Part shown: positions 21,877 to 31,217 of the stretch, in pieces | Layout of the letters: every line of letters begins with the position of its first letter | Numbering within the stretch: position 1 is the first letter of the stretch | Source of the DNA: Asaia sp037151935 | GTDB lineage: Bacteria > Pseudomonadota > Alphaproteobacteria > Acetobacterales > Acetobacteraceae | Reading direction: 5' to 3' | NCBI RefSeq assembly: GCF_051628905.1 | Contig: NZ_CP157575.1 | Span: 2,480,001-2,544,000 of the forward strand | Length of the DNA stretch: 64,000 nucleotides | The notes under the pieces: generated by a model | Databases searched by the model: none | Told to the model about the DNA's origin: nothing | What the model saw: the letters and a program-made list of their open reading frames with translations, nothing else | Position numbers and translations under genes: made by a program

Positions 21877-22908
21877 TTACTGCGATTGTGAGTGTGTAAT
21901 GCCAGGTTGCGGCTCCGCAGGCGGCCAATAGGCCGCGGCGAGGCCGTTCTGGCAGGCTTCGATCTGGTCCTGGATCCAGTGCATACATTCATGAAGACCG
22001 CGAATAATGATCTCTTCAGCCGTCTGATCTTCGAGCATGGCGCGGAGCTCGGAAAGCCTTTCTTGCACGTCTGAGCATTGGCGGCGCAGGTTGTAATGCG
22101 TTGAGAGCGCGCCCAGCACGGAATCGGCGTGTCGGAGATTCAAGGCAAGAGAGCGAGGGAAGCCCTCGTTCTTGAGCAGAAACCCGACCACATTGGCCGG
22201 CGTCGTAGTGACCGGCTTGAGGCGGCGAAAGGCGTGATAGGCGGCTGCCGAACGCAGGACCGAGGCCCACTGCGTCATGTCGATTTCCGATCCGACCTCT
22301 GAGGCATCGGGCAGAAGCAAGTGATAGCGCGTGTCGATCAGCCGCGTAATCTGGTCGCTGCGTTCGAGGTGGCGACCAAGCAGGTAGAATAGCCAGGCCT
22401 GATCTCGATAGAGCGTGCCTTCGGTGACCCCGGCGTGAGACTGGCAATCCTGTTTGATACGGTTGCAGAGTGTCGAAAGACCGGTCCGGCGTATGTCGCT
22501 GACATCGAGGTCGAGTACCCAGCGCGTGAAGACGTTGAGCTGCATCCACATTTCAGTGGAGATCAGGGGGCGAGCCGAGCGGGCATTCTCGCGCACGCAT
22601 TGCGCCATGGCCTTGATCGAACTCGGATTGGCGCCATCGGTGACATAAAAGCGCAGATAATCCTCTTCCTTCGCCGCCGGATAAAGCGCACGGAAGCGTT
22701 CCTCGTCAGAATTGATCTGCACGATCGAGTCCCAGACGGGTTTGCCATCCGCGCCGCGTACGAAGGCCTCGGTGACTTCGAGAACCCGGGCGAGGTTCTC
22801 GATCCGCTCCATATAGCGGGCGAGCCACATCATGTTTTCGGCGTAGCGTGAGAGCAGGGTATTGAGGTCGGGCAGCATCCCGGCCATATGCGGATTGAAG
22901 CGGCTCAT
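21877..22908 (-). CDS. Alpha-E domain protein (DUF403)
   Basis: This 343-residue, nearly all-helical protein begins MSRFNPHMAGML and has the typical LLSRYAENMMWLARYMERIE start of alpha-E proteins. Later signature segments are AWLFYLLGRHLERSDQITRL and YHAFRRL. The start overlaps the ATP-grasp stop by ATGA, so both come from one transcript. Comparative genomics (Iyer and colleagues on ATP-grasp amidoligase operons) links alpha-E proteins to circularly permuted ATP-grasp and transglutaminase proteins in a proposed peptide-synthesis or modification pathway. No activity is proven. Confidence 0.9.
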   Translation of the reverse strand: MSRFNPHMAGMLPDLNTLLSRYAENMMWLARYMERIENLARVLEVTEAFVRGADGKPVWDSIVQINSDEERFRALYPAAKEEDYLRFYVTDGANPSSIKAMAQCVRENARSARPLISTEMWMQLNVFTRWVLDLDVSDIRRTGLSTLCNRIKQDCQSHAGVTEGTLYRDQAWLFYLLGRHLERSDQITRLIDTRYHLLLPDASEVGSEIDMTQWASVLRSAAAYHAFRRLKPVTTTPANVVGFLLKNEGFPRSLALNLRHADSVLGALSTHYNLRRQCSDVQERLSELRAMLEDQTAEEIIIRGLHECMHWIQDQIEACQNGLAAAYWPPAEPQPGITHSQSQ

Positions 22909-24371
22909 TTCGACATCACCCAGGTGTCTTTCGACCCCCCACCCTGAGAAGAATTTACGACCAGAGACCCCTTGCGCAGGGCGACGCGAGACAGCCCGCC
23001 GGGCAGCACCCAGGTCGATTTTCCCGTCACGGCAAAGGGGCGCAGATCGACATGGCGCGCCTCGACACCTGCCGGGCAAAGCGTCGGCACGACAGACAGG
23101 TCGATGACGGGCTGGCTAATATAGTTGGACGGGTTTTCGAGCAGCTTTTCGCGAAAGGCTTCGAGTTCGTCTTCAGTGGCGTGAGGGCCGATAATCAGCC
23201 CGTATCCGCCAGAATCACCCACAGGTTTGACGACAAGAGACGCCAGATTCTCGAGGGTGAAAGCGAGCCCTTCCGGCTCGGCGCAGATATGGGTCTCGAC
23301 ACTGTCGAGAACAGGGTCTTCACCCAGATAATAGCGGATGATGCGGGGCATATAGGCGTAGACCGCCTTGTCATCGGCAACGCCGGTGCCCAACGCATTG
23401 GCAAGCGTTACATTGCCTCGACAATAGGCGTCGACCAGCCCCGGTACGCCCAGAAGACTTTCGGGATTGAAAGCGAGCGGGTCGAGAAACGCATCGTCGA
23501 TGCGACGATAGATCGAATGCACAGGGCGAAGCCCCGCCACCGTACGCATGAAGACATGATGGTCCTTCACCACCAGATCGCGTCCCTCGACGAGGGGCAC
23601 GCCCATCTCTCGTGCCAGAAAGACATGCTCGAAATAGGCCGAGTTGTAGATACCCGGCGAAAGAAGCACGACCTGCGGATCGGCGACGCTGGCGGGGGCA
23701 ACGTCGCAGAGCGCCTTATGCAGGCGCACGCCGTAATCCTCGACCGAGCGCAGCGCCATGCCAGAGGCCAGATCGGGCATGAGACGCAGCATCATATGGC
23801 GGTTTTCGATGACGTAAGATACGCCCGAGGGTGTGCGGGCATTGTCTTCGAGCACAAGAAAGCGCCCTGAACGGTCCCGGATAAGGTCGGTGCCGTTGAT
23901 ATGCACATAGACCCCACCCGGTACATCGACGCCGATCATTGCCTTGCAGTAATTGGGGTTATTCAGCACCAGATCGGCCGGAACGATGCCATCATCCAGA
24001 ATGCGCCGGTCGTGATAGATGTCCCAGAGAAAGAGATTGATGGCTTTGACGCGCTGCTGCACGCCGCGCTCGATGAAGGACCATTCCTCTGCGGTCAGAA
24101 GACGGGGAATGACGTCGAAAGGCAGAATGCGGTCTATCGCCTCGCGCTCGGTATAGACGGTAAAGGTAATGCCCAGACGCCAGAGCAGGTTTTCGGCATT
24201 CGCCGTACGCTCGCGCAGATCCGTAAGGGTGAGATGGGAGAGTCTGTCCTGCACGTCCTGCAGGGCCTCGGGCAACGGTGCCCCGCGATTCATCAGCTCG
24301 CAGTAATAAGAGGGTTTGTCATAGGTGGAGAAAATACCCGCCTCGTGGAGTGGCGAATTGTCTGACGCCAT
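22905..24371 (-). CDS. Circularly permuted ATP-grasp protein (DUF404/DUF407)
   Basis: This 488-residue protein of the CP-ATP-grasp type 2 family has MIGVDVPGGVYVHINGTDLI, LVLEDNARTPSGVSYVIENR (metal-binding Glu-x-Asn), the LLSPGIYNSAYFEH segment and the nucleotide-binding LVVKPVGDSGGYGLIIG near the C terminus. It should form an amide bond between a carboxylate and an amine using ATP. It is followed by the alpha-E gene and stands back-to-back with the transglutaminase and zinc-peptidase genes, the classic four-gene neighbourhood. Substrates are unknown. Confidence 0.92.
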   Translation of the reverse strand: MASDNSPLHEAGIFSTYDKPSYYCELMNRGAPLPEALQDVQDRLSHLTLTDLRERTANAENLLWRLGITFTVYTEREAIDRILPFDVIPRLLTAEEWSFIERGVQQRVKAINLFLWDIYHDRRILDDGIVPADLVLNNPNYCKAMIGVDVPGGVYVHINGTDLIRDRSGRFLVLEDNARTPSGVSYVIENRHMMLRLMPDLASGMALRSVEDYGVRLHKALCDVAPASVADPQVVLLSPGIYNSAYFEHVFLAREMGVPLVEGRDLVVKDHHVFMRTVAGLRPVHSIYRRIDDAFLDPLAFNPESLLGVPGLVDAYCRGNVTLANALGTGVADDKAVYAYMPRIIRYYLGEDPVLDSVETHICAEPEGLAFTLENLASLVVKPVGDSGGYGLIIGPHATEDELEAFREKLLENPSNYISQPVIDLSVVPTLCPAGVEARHVDLRPFAVTGKSTWVLPGGLSRVALRKGSLVVNSSQGGGSKDTWVMSK

Positions 24372-24657
24372 TTCTTCTCACCTTTAGCCTGCAATAACGT
24401 GGCGCGTATTGCGGTGGAACGTTACGATTGTTTATTAAACTATCAGTTTTTCCGCTTTGCCAAGACACAAAAAACAGGCACAGGCAGAGAAGAGGACTCA
24501 GTCGGGCAATGTTTTGCTCAGTCGAGCACAATAACCCTGTCCGATATCCGGAGTTGCCTTTCGCGCTGCGTCGCTACGATGACGTGAACGAGGGCCGGGC
24601 TTGAACGAGGGGAGAGGAACAGATCGTCATGAAGTCTGGTGCGGGGAGGCGAGGGAG

Positions 24658-25509
24658 ATGAGCAAACCGATTCTGCTCAATCATCGTACTTCCTACAGCT
24701 ATGACCGGATGGTCTCACTCGGGCCCCAGACCATTCGTCTGCGGCCCCCTTTGCGTATGCGCAACGCCATGACGACTTACGCCCTGACCATAGGCCCCAA
24801 TCACGCCAGTCTGAGCTGGGGGCAGGATGCGCATGACAATCTGGTGTCGCAGGTGGTGTTTGACGAGCGTATGGCACAGTTCATCGTCGATGTGAGCATG
24901 ATCGTCGATCTGTCTCCCTACGACCCGCTCCAGACCCCGGTGGACGCGCGAACCGCGTTCGGGCAGCATGACCCAGCCTATCGCCGGCTGATTGCCGATG
25001 CAGCCGTGCTGAGCCCTTTCCTGAATGAAGATGAGCCGTTCCCCGCCGAAACCCATTTGTCACGGCTGACCACGCTTGCACGACGCATAGCGACCCGGTT
25101 GCACTACATGCGCCGGATGGAGCCGGGCGTCTGGGTGCCGGGCGAGACGCTGGCGCGCGAGGCAGGGTCGTGTCGCGACAGCGCGTGGCTGCTGATCGCT
25201 CTGGCACGTCATCTGGGGTACGCAGCGCGTTTCGTGTCAGGCTATCTGATAGAGCCCTCGGCCTTGCAGGCCGACCCGGATCGTCTCGTCTGCGATCTGC
25301 ATGCCTGGGCGGAAATCTGGATTCCCGATCAGGGCTGGGTCGGTTTCGATACGACATCGGGGCTGATTGCGGCGCAAAATCATATTCCGCTCGCGGCATC
25401 GGACACGCCCGAGACGGCAGCGCCGGTTTCGGGGCTTCTCGACCAGTGCGTGGCCGAATTCGACGTGTTGATGCAGGCGCATTACCTTCACAGGGAACCA
25501 AAGCGTTGA
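24658..25509 (+). CDS. Transglutaminase-like cysteine peptidase with bacterial N-terminal domain
   Basis: The protein has 283 residues from ATG 24658 after GAGGCGAGGGAG. The N-terminal beta domain (LLNHRTSYSYDRMVSLGPQT, Bact_transglu_N) is followed by the catalytic fold: Cys in AGSCRDSAWLLIALARHLGY, His in DLHAWAEIW and Asp in GFDTTSG. There is no signal peptide, so it acts in the cytoplasm. In this neighbourhood it is proposed to cleave or transfer the amide made by the ATP-grasp partner encoded divergently 286 bp away. That interval has no other gene and must hold both promoters. Confidence 0.9.
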   Translation: MSKPILLNHRTSYSYDRMVSLGPQTIRLRPPLRMRNAMTTYALTIGPNHASLSWGQDAHDNLVSQVVFDERMAQFIVDVSMIVDLSPYDPLQTPVDARTAFGQHDPAYRRLIADAAVLSPFLNEDEPFPAETHLSRLTTLARRIATRLHYMRRMEPGVWVPGETLAREAGSCRDSAWLLIALARHLGYAARFVSGYLIEPSALQADPDRLVCDLHAWAEIWIPDQGWVGFDTTSGLIAAQNHIPLAASDTPETAAPVSGLLDQCVAEFDVLMQAHYLHREPKR

Positions 25510-25550
25510 CACGGGGTTCCCGATGATATCGTTACCGGGATGATCGATTC

Positions 25551-26645
25551 GTGAAACTCTTCTCATGCGAATGCTGCAACCAGCCCCTGTTTTTTGAAAA
25601 CACGCGCTGCGAATCCTGTCATCATGCGGTGGGTTACCTGCATAAGGTTTCGGATCTTACAGCCCTTGATCCTGCTCCTCAGCAAGGCGCGTGGCTGGCC
25701 TTCGAGCCGGGCTTCGAAGGTGTGGAGCAACGCTATTGCGCCAATCACGCCTATGACGCCTGCAACTGGTTGCTGAGCCCCGAAGAGAGTGCCAGGGGAT
25801 CGCTCTGCTATGCCTGTCAGTTCAACCGTTTTATCCCTGATCTCAACGATGCGCGTAATCTCGAACGCTGGCGCAAGATCGAGATCGCAAAGCATCGTCT
25901 GTTTCATGCCTTGATCCGTCTTAAATTGCCGATCGTGAACCGGCGCGACGACCCCGAAAACGGACTCGCTTTCGATTTTCTGGAATTTGCCCTCGATGGC
26001 TCTGGCAAGGTCATGACCGGTCACGCCAATGGTCTGATCACGCTCGCCATCAGCGAGGCCGATGACGACCAGCGCGAGCGCATGCGCGTCGAGATGGGAG
26101 AATATTACCGGACTCTGCTCGGCCATTTCCGGCACGAGATAGGCCATTACTACTGGAATCTGCTCATTCGCGATGGCGGCAGGCTGGAACGATGCCGTGC
26201 CGTCTTTGGCGATGACCGACAGGATTATCAGGAGGCGCTCAAGGCCCATTATGCCAAGCCAGCTTCGGATGACTGGCAGGCCGATCATGTAAGCGTCTAT
26301 GCCGCCTCACACCCGTGGGAGGATTTCGCCGAGACCTGGGCGCATTATCTGCATATCGTCTCGACCCTCGAAACGGCCTGGCTTTACGGCATCGCCATCG
26401 CGCCGCTTACGCCCTCTGCGCCGCAATTCTCTGCTCCGGCGGTCGGAGGAGATCCTTATCTCACGCTCGGTTTCGACGAAATCATGAGCGCCTGGTTGCC
26501 GCTGAGCATGGCCGTGAATAGCCTCAACCGCTCCATGGGATTGCAGGATTTCTATCCCTTCGTGCTGACGGCCAGCATCAGGCGCAAACTGGCTTTCATT
26601 CACGAAGTGATAAGGGAAACCCAGGCGGGGCAGACGCCCGGCTGA
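25551..26645 (+). CDS. Putative zinc-binding metallopeptidase with N-terminal zinc ribbon
   Basis: This 364-residue protein has a GTG start. Residues 5-24 form a zinc ribbon (CECCNQPLFFENTRCESC), with a second Cys pair CYACQFNRF near 85. The peptidase domain has HEIGHYYW (about residue 200) with a downstream Glu/Asp set in HPWEDFAETWAHYLHI, typical of gluzincin-like metallopeptidases. It lies 41 bp after the transglutaminase gene and completes the four-member cluster with ATP-grasp and alpha-E. A role in processing a peptide-like product is inferred from this recurrent grouping. Confidence 0.85.
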   Translation: MKLFSCECCNQPLFFENTRCESCHHAVGYLHKVSDLTALDPAPQQGAWLAFEPGFEGVEQRYCANHAYDACNWLLSPEESARGSLCYACQFNRFIPDLNDARNLERWRKIEIAKHRLFHALIRLKLPIVNRRDDPENGLAFDFLEFALDGSGKVMTGHANGLITLAISEADDDQRERMRVEMGEYYRTLLGHFRHEIGHYYWNLLIRDGGRLERCRAVFGDDRQDYQEALKAHYAKPASDDWQADHVSVYAASHPWEDFAETWAHYLHIVSTLETAWLYGIAIAPLTPSAPQFSAPAVGGDPYLTLGFDEIMSAWLPLSMAVNSLNRSMGLQDFYPFVLTASIRRKLAFIHEVIRETQAGQTPG

Positions 26646-26652
26646 GCGCGGC

Positions 26653-27399
26653 TCAGCCTTTCAGCAGGTCGCTCAGCGGTCCGAGATAGGAATCGAGCGC
26701 GACGCGTAGGGGCATGAGATAGGCGTCTTCGCCTCTGGCACGAATTTCGGTCAGCATCCTGCGTGCGAAGACAAGGTTGGCGTCAAGGCTCGGATCGAAA
26801 TCATGAGGGAACACCACATGATTGACCCTCTCCCAATAGGCGCGGGATTTCGGCCCGATAACTGGGGAGATTCCCCAGAAGACGCGGTCCTTTTCGAGCC
26901 ATGAAGCGCTGAGTTCGAACATGCGCTGGTCGAAAAGCGGCTGGGTGAAGAACCCGGCAGCGCCTGCATCGCGCTTTTGCTTCAGGTCTTCGAGTTCCTG
27001 CCAAGGCGCGCGGCGATATGGGTCGAAGGCGGCATAGACGGTCAGATGCGGCGCTTCGCGGCGGTAGCGTGCGATGATCTGTGCCGAGCTATTGGGCCAG
27101 GTGCGGTGCGTTGCGTCTGGCGGTGGGTCTCCGGCGATAACCAGCACCTCGCCGATGCCTTCCTGCTCCGCACAGGGAAGAGGCGCTTCGGGCGCGATGT
27201 CGATGGCGCGGATATGAGGGATCGCCGTATAGCCGTGATTCTGTGCCAGGGCGGCCCCCTCCCATGAGCGGAGTGGCAGGCGCAGCAGGTCAGGGAGATT
27301 GATCGTCTCGACTTCCGGGGCGATCTGGCGCAGCAGGGCTAGATCGGTATTCAGGCTTTCCGTATCCCGCGGGATCAGTTCGATGGCAATGCGGCTCAT
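26653..27399 (-). CDS. metF: Methylenetetrahydrofolate reductase-like protein
   Basis: This 248-residue TIM-barrel protein starts MSRIAIELIPRDTESL, carries VLVIAGDPPPDATHRTWPNS (the flavin/folate loop) and ends in FFTQPLFDQRMFELS and FWGISPVIG strands. It would reduce 5,10-methylenetetrahydrofolate for methionine synthesis. It is shorter than E. coli MetF (about 296 residues). It overlaps folD by ATGA, so both one-carbon steps are co-expressed, which supports the call. The classification as a short MetF homologue rather than a canonical enzyme is open. Confidence 0.78.
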   Translation of the reverse strand: MSRIAIELIPRDTESLNTDLALLRQIAPEVETINLPDLLRLPLRSWEGAALAQNHGYTAIPHIRAIDIAPEAPLPCAEQEGIGEVLVIAGDPPPDATHRTWPNSSAQIIARYRREAPHLTVYAAFDPYRRAPWQELEDLKQKRDAGAAGFFTQPLFDQRMFELSASWLEKDRVFWGISPVIGPKSRAYWERVNHVVFPHDFDPSLDANLVFARRMLTEIRARGEDAYLMPLRVALDSYLGPLSDLLKG

Positions 27400-28292
27400 G
27401 CTTCGGGGCGTTCCAGCACGGTGCGGGCGGCCTGAAGCGTGTTGTGCAGCAGGCAGGCAATGGTCATGGGGCCGACACCACCCGGCACCGGGGTGATATG
27501 GCCTGCAATGGGGGCAACTTCGTCGAAAGCGACATCGCCGACAAGGCGCGTCTTGCCGTCTGGCAGCGAGATGCGGGTGATACCCACATCGATCACCGTC
27601 GCTCCGGGCTTGACCCAGTCGCCACGCACCAGACCGTTCTTGCCCGTGGCGACCACCAGAATATCGCCTTCACGGGCGAGGCCCTTTGGGTCTCTTGTGT
27701 CGATATGACCGACCGAAACCGTGCAGCCCTCCTTGAGCAGAAGCTGGGCCATGGGCTTGCCGACGAGACTCGACGCACCGATCACCACGGCGTGCAGACC
27801 GCGCAGATCGGACAAGGTCTCCTTCAGCAGCATCAGGCAGCCCAGAGGCGTGCAGGGTACGAGTCCGTCGATACCGAGGCTCAGACGACCGGCATTGACC
27901 TCGCCCAGACCATCGACATCTTTCTCCGGCGCAATGGCGTTGGTTACTGCTATCGGGTCGAGCTGGGCCGGCAGGGGCAGCTGCACGAGAATGCCATGGA
28001 TCTGCGGATCGGCATTGAGCCGGGCGATCAGCTCCAGCAGCTCGTCCTGCTCGGTCGTTTCGGGCAGCATGTGCATGAAAGAACGCATCCCGGCACGATG
28101 GGTCTGAATGGCCTTGTTCTTCACATAGACTTCACTCGCCGGGTCGTTGCCCACCAGCACCACGGCAAGCCCGGGTATCTTGCCCGTGCGCTCCCGCAGT
28201 GCTTCGGCCTCTGCCTTGACACGATCCGTCAGGCGGCGGGCAATGGCCTTGCCGTCGATGAGCTTTCCTGACAGCGCCGGATCGTGTTTCAT
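27396..28292 (-). CDS. folD: Bifunctional methylenetetrahydrofolate dehydrogenase/cyclohydrolase
   Basis: The protein has 298 residues from the minus-strand ATG at 28292. It catalyses the NADP-dependent oxidation of methylene-THF and hydrolysis to formyl-THF. Motifs: the active-site Tyr/Lys segment SEVYVKNKAIQTHR, ILVQLPLP, DVDGLGEVNAGRL, the Rossmann loop VVIGASSLVGKPMAQLLL and the C-terminal PVPGGVGPMTIACLL. The gene is divergent from the threonine aldolase gene with 78 bp between starts and is coupled to metF. Confidence 0.96.
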   Translation of the reverse strand: MKHDPALSGKLIDGKAIARRLTDRVKAEAEALRERTGKIPGLAVVLVGNDPASEVYVKNKAIQTHRAGMRSFMHMLPETTEQDELLELIARLNADPQIHGILVQLPLPAQLDPIAVTNAIAPEKDVDGLGEVNAGRLSLGIDGLVPCTPLGCLMLLKETLSDLRGLHAVVIGASSLVGKPMAQLLLKEGCTVSVGHIDTRDPKGLAREGDILVVATGKNGLVRGDWVKPGATVIDVGITRISLPDGKTRLVGDVAFDEVAPIAGHITPVPGGVGPMTIACLLHNTLQAARTVLERPEA

Positions 28293-28370
28293 GCGGGAGA
28301 TTCCTGTGACAAGGGGGCCAGGCCGGGCGAAAAACCGAGGCGGGGCCTGAAAACGAAGTGAGGAACGGAC

Positions 28371-29417
28371 GTGACCGAGGCAATACGCAAGAACTTCGCG
28401 AGTGACAACATCGCCCCTGTCTGCCCTGAAGTGATGAGCGCGCTCGACCGTGTCAATCATGGTTCTGCCACTGCTTATGGAGAAGACACCACGACGGCTG
28501 CTCTCGCCGCTTTGGCGCGTGAGGTGTTCGAGCACGATGTCTGGGTTTTTCCGGTCGCGACCGGCACGGCGGCCAATAGTCTGGCCCTGTCTGCGGCGAC
28601 CGATCCTTTCGGTGCGGTCGTATGCGATCAGAGCGCTCATATCGCCAATGACGAGGGCGGTGCCCCGGAATTCTTCATGCATGGTGCCAAGCTGGTGCCG
28701 ATCCCTTCTGATGACGGACGCATGGCGCTCTCCGATCTCGACCGCGTGTTAACCAGCAATGGCGGACACGGGGTGCATACCAGCCCGATTCAGACGCTTT
28801 CTCTTACGCAGAGCACCGAGTGGGGCACGGTCTATCCGCTCGACCAGTTGGCTGCTTTGGCGGCGCGTGCGCGCGAGGCAGGGCTTGCCACGCATCTTGA
28901 CGGCGCGCGTCTGGGCAATGCGATTGCCGCACTTGGGTGTCGCCCTGCCGATGTGAGCTGGAAAGCCGGGTTCGATATGATCAGCTTCGGGGGCACCAAG
29001 AATGGCGGCATGGCTGCCGAGGCAGTGATGATTTTCCGTGAGGATCTGGCGAAGAATTTCCTGCGTCGCATCAAGCGTAGCGGTCATCTCTGGTCCAAGC
29101 AGCGTTATCTCAGCGCCCAGATCCTGGCTCTGCTCGAAAACGATCTCTGGCTGCGTCATGCTGCCCATGCCAACATCATGGCCCAGCGTCTGGCTCATGG
29201 TTTGCGCCGTCACCCGGTGGCGGCTTTGCCTTTCGAGGTGCAGGGAAACGAGGTTTTCGTCGTGTTGCCCGAGCGCGGTGTGGCGGCGCTCGAAGCTCAG
29301 GGATATGAATTCTATCGCTGGACCAACCCGCCGGGTCTTGAAGGCGTCCTGATACGTCTCGTTACCTGTTGGGCGACCGAATCCCGTGATGTCGATGCGC
29401 TTCTCGCTGCGCTCTGA
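28371..29417 (+). CDS. Low-specificity L-threonine aldolase
   Basis: This 348-residue PLP enzyme starts with GTG after GAGGAAC. The family pattern is present: FASDNIAPVCPEVMSAL, HGSATAYGEDTTT, ATGTAANSLAL, HLDGARLGNAIAALG and the Schiff-base Lys in SFGGTKNGG. It cleaves threonine or allo-threonine to glycine and acetaldehyde. The neighbouring folD-metF genes use glycine- and serine-derived one-carbon units, which fits. Shared regulation from the 78-bp divergent promoter region is plausible. Confidence 0.9.
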   Translation: MTEAIRKNFASDNIAPVCPEVMSALDRVNHGSATAYGEDTTTAALAALAREVFEHDVWVFPVATGTAANSLALSAATDPFGAVVCDQSAHIANDEGGAPEFFMHGAKLVPIPSDDGRMALSDLDRVLTSNGGHGVHTSPIQTLSLTQSTEWGTVYPLDQLAALAARAREAGLATHLDGARLGNAIAALGCRPADVSWKAGFDMISFGGTKNGGMAAEAVMIFREDLAKNFLRRIKRSGHLWSKQRYLSAQILALLENDLWLRHAAHANIMAQRLAHGLRRHPVAALPFEVQGNEVFVVLPERGVAALEAQGYEFYRWTNPPGLEGVLIRLVTCWATESRDVDALLAAL

Positions 29418-29434
29418 CTGGCGCTGATGTCATG

Positions 29435-29475
29435 AAAAAAAGGCGCAGCCCCAGAACGGGGACTGCGCTTTTTTT
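29435..29475. terminator. Bidirectional terminator between convergent genes
   Basis: A run of seven A, a GCGCAG...CTGCGC stem with an inner CCCC/GGGG pairing, and a run of seven T make this hairpin work in both directions, for the threonine aldolase gene and for the convergent barrel gene. Confidence 0.85.
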
Positions 29476-29492
29476 GTCTCTTGAACCCGGCG

Positions 29493-30761
29493 TCAGAAAC
29501 CGATCATGGCATCGCCACCGAAGGTGAACATGCCGGTGTTGCGCCCATCGTTGAACGGAGAGGTGCCGTTGAGCGAGCGGTCGAAGCGGATCTCGGGACG
29601 CAGGGCAAAAACGCGAATGCCATGACCCAGATCGGGGCGGTAGGTGACGCCCAGTGTGAGTGCGCCATAGGTGGTGGCAGGCGCCGTCTGCACGGGCGCA
29701 TAGCCGCCGAGGAAGGCATTCATGTAAGCCTGGTTCGTCAGGAAGTTGACGACGAACATGCCGCTGTTATCGCGATAGAGTTCGCCGCGATAATTGAAGG
29801 TCAGGCTCGGGGTGATCTTGTAGGCAGCGAAAGTGACAACGCTCCAGGTCTCGGCGCGCAGACCGTCATCATGCAGGAAGTTGAATTCGCCGGTCAGGCT
29901 GAGCTTGTCACTGACCGTATAGAAGGCCGCAATGTCATTCCACCAGCGTTGTGCCGTGTTGGCACGCGGGCCGAGCGCCGCAACAGCGTTTTCAGGACCC
30001 ACGCGGGACAGTTCGGCAATGTTCAGCTTGCCATGGGCGAGACCGTTCAGGTTGAACCCGAAATAGCCGGCGGCGGCATTGTTGTTGTCGTTGCGGCCCC
30101 ATGTGGTCTGGTTGCCGGTATCGACACCGAAATTGAAGTCGATCATCGGGGTGACATGCCAGTGGAACATGGCACCGAGATGCTCGAACGGCACGGAATA
30201 CTGCGATGTATAGGCCAGGGAATAGAAGGGGCGCAGCGTCGGATCGAGCACCTCGACACCCATGGGGGCTGGCAGGATGCCCGCCTGCATGTCGATGCCG
30301 CCCTTGGAGAATATCGGCGCATGAACGTCGATATGGGCCTGAGCCGGAAGAAGCTGATAGCGGTCGCTCGTCATTTTGTTCGACAGGCCGAGCAGATGGT
30401 AATAACGGGCATCGGAGCCGTAAAGCGCTTCGAGCATGAACCCGACCTGAAATTCGGACTTGCTTGGATCGATCGCCTTTGAGAGAGTGAGACTGATCTC
30501 GTTCAGCTGCGCCTGATTGGCATGGTCGCCCAGAAAATTGCCGAAATTGATGCCGTTATCGGGGCGGGCCGGATTGGCCATGATGCCGCCTTCGATGAGC
30601 CCTGACAGGTTGACGCCTTGTAGCCAAGGGTTGGAAGCCGTCTTGAACAGGGCGATTTCGGCACGGGCCGGTTCCTGCATCGCGGCCGTGGCGAGAAAGG
30701 TCAGAGCGGCAGCTGTTAGCGATTTGCGGAAATGGCGTGAAAGATGGCGAAGCAGGTCCAT
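29493..30761 (-). CDS. Outer-membrane beta-barrel protein (porin-like)
   Basis: This 422-residue protein has a signal peptide ending EPARA. The rest alternates short aromatic strands and turns (GVNLSGLIEGGIMANPARPD, FQVGFMLEALYGSD, DFNFGVDTGNQ) and ends with FTFGGDAMIGF, a C-terminal Phe as required by the BAM complex. This fits the OmpL-like/BBP2 class of putative porins. Substrate is unknown. The C-terminal signature and full length suggest that it is functional. Confidence 0.78.
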   Translation of the reverse strand: MDLLRHLSRHFRKSLTAAALTFLATAAMQEPARAEIALFKTASNPWLQGVNLSGLIEGGIMANPARPDNGINFGNFLGDHANQAQLNEISLTLSKAIDPSKSEFQVGFMLEALYGSDARYYHLLGLSNKMTSDRYQLLPAQAHIDVHAPIFSKGGIDMQAGILPAPMGVEVLDPTLRPFYSLAYTSQYSVPFEHLGAMFHWHVTPMIDFNFGVDTGNQTTWGRNDNNNAAAGYFGFNLNGLAHGKLNIAELSRVGPENAVAALGPRANTAQRWWNDIAAFYTVSDKLSLTGEFNFLHDDGLRAETWSVVTFAAYKITPSLTFNYRGELYRDNSGMFVVNFLTNQAYMNAFLGGYAPVQTAPATTYGALTLGVTYRPDLGHGIRVFALRPEIRFDRSLNGTSPFNDGRNTGMFTFGGDAMIGF

Positions 30762-31217
30762 AACCCATCCTTTTGAAGGGCCCCGAGAGGCAATGTCGTT
30801 CCAGCACTATCTTTTTATTTTGAAATGATAATTGTCTCAAGAAGGCAACATAATTTGTCATTCATTGTGGCTTTGCGACTACGGATTGGTGAAAAAATTT
30901 CTACCCAAATAACTACTCAAAACTATTCCTTGTGTGAGAAATAAAAAGTCCTGTTTTTCAGGGAAGGAAGCCTTTTCCCGCTTGGGCAAAGGGCGCGGTG
31001 CGTTGCGGGGACTGGAATCGAAGCATCTGATTATGTTTTGGACCGAGAAAGCCGTTTCGGTTATTCGGGGCCAGGAAAGCACGGAAAAATGGTATTTCAG
31101 GGTAACGAAACCTCCGCATCCCTGCTTCGGGGACCGAGAAAAAGAGGTTCTGCCCGATGACGATAGCGCCTAGCATCTCGATGCAGCGATGATCTCCTCT
31201 TGCCCGGAACCTATGAC
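30762..31217. other. Intergenic region between divergent barrel and esterase genes
   Basis: The interval is AT-rich at 30800-30930 (likely promoter of the barrel gene). It then holds a GC-richer stretch with imperfect repeats (GGACCGAGAAA at 31040 and again at 31133; TTCAGGG at about 30958 and 31095). Two short opposite frames there are not convincing genes. No RNA gene was recognised. Confidence 0.4.

Noticed and set aside
29481..30482. 333-codon plus-strand ORF opposite the outer-membrane barrel gene
   Set aside because: The minus-strand product has signal peptide, strands and C-terminal Phe; the plus-strand translation has none of these.
30934..31176. Opposed short ORFs of 79 and 72 codons
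   Set aside because: They lie in a repeat-bearing intergenic stretch; neither has a ribosome site or recognisable fold.
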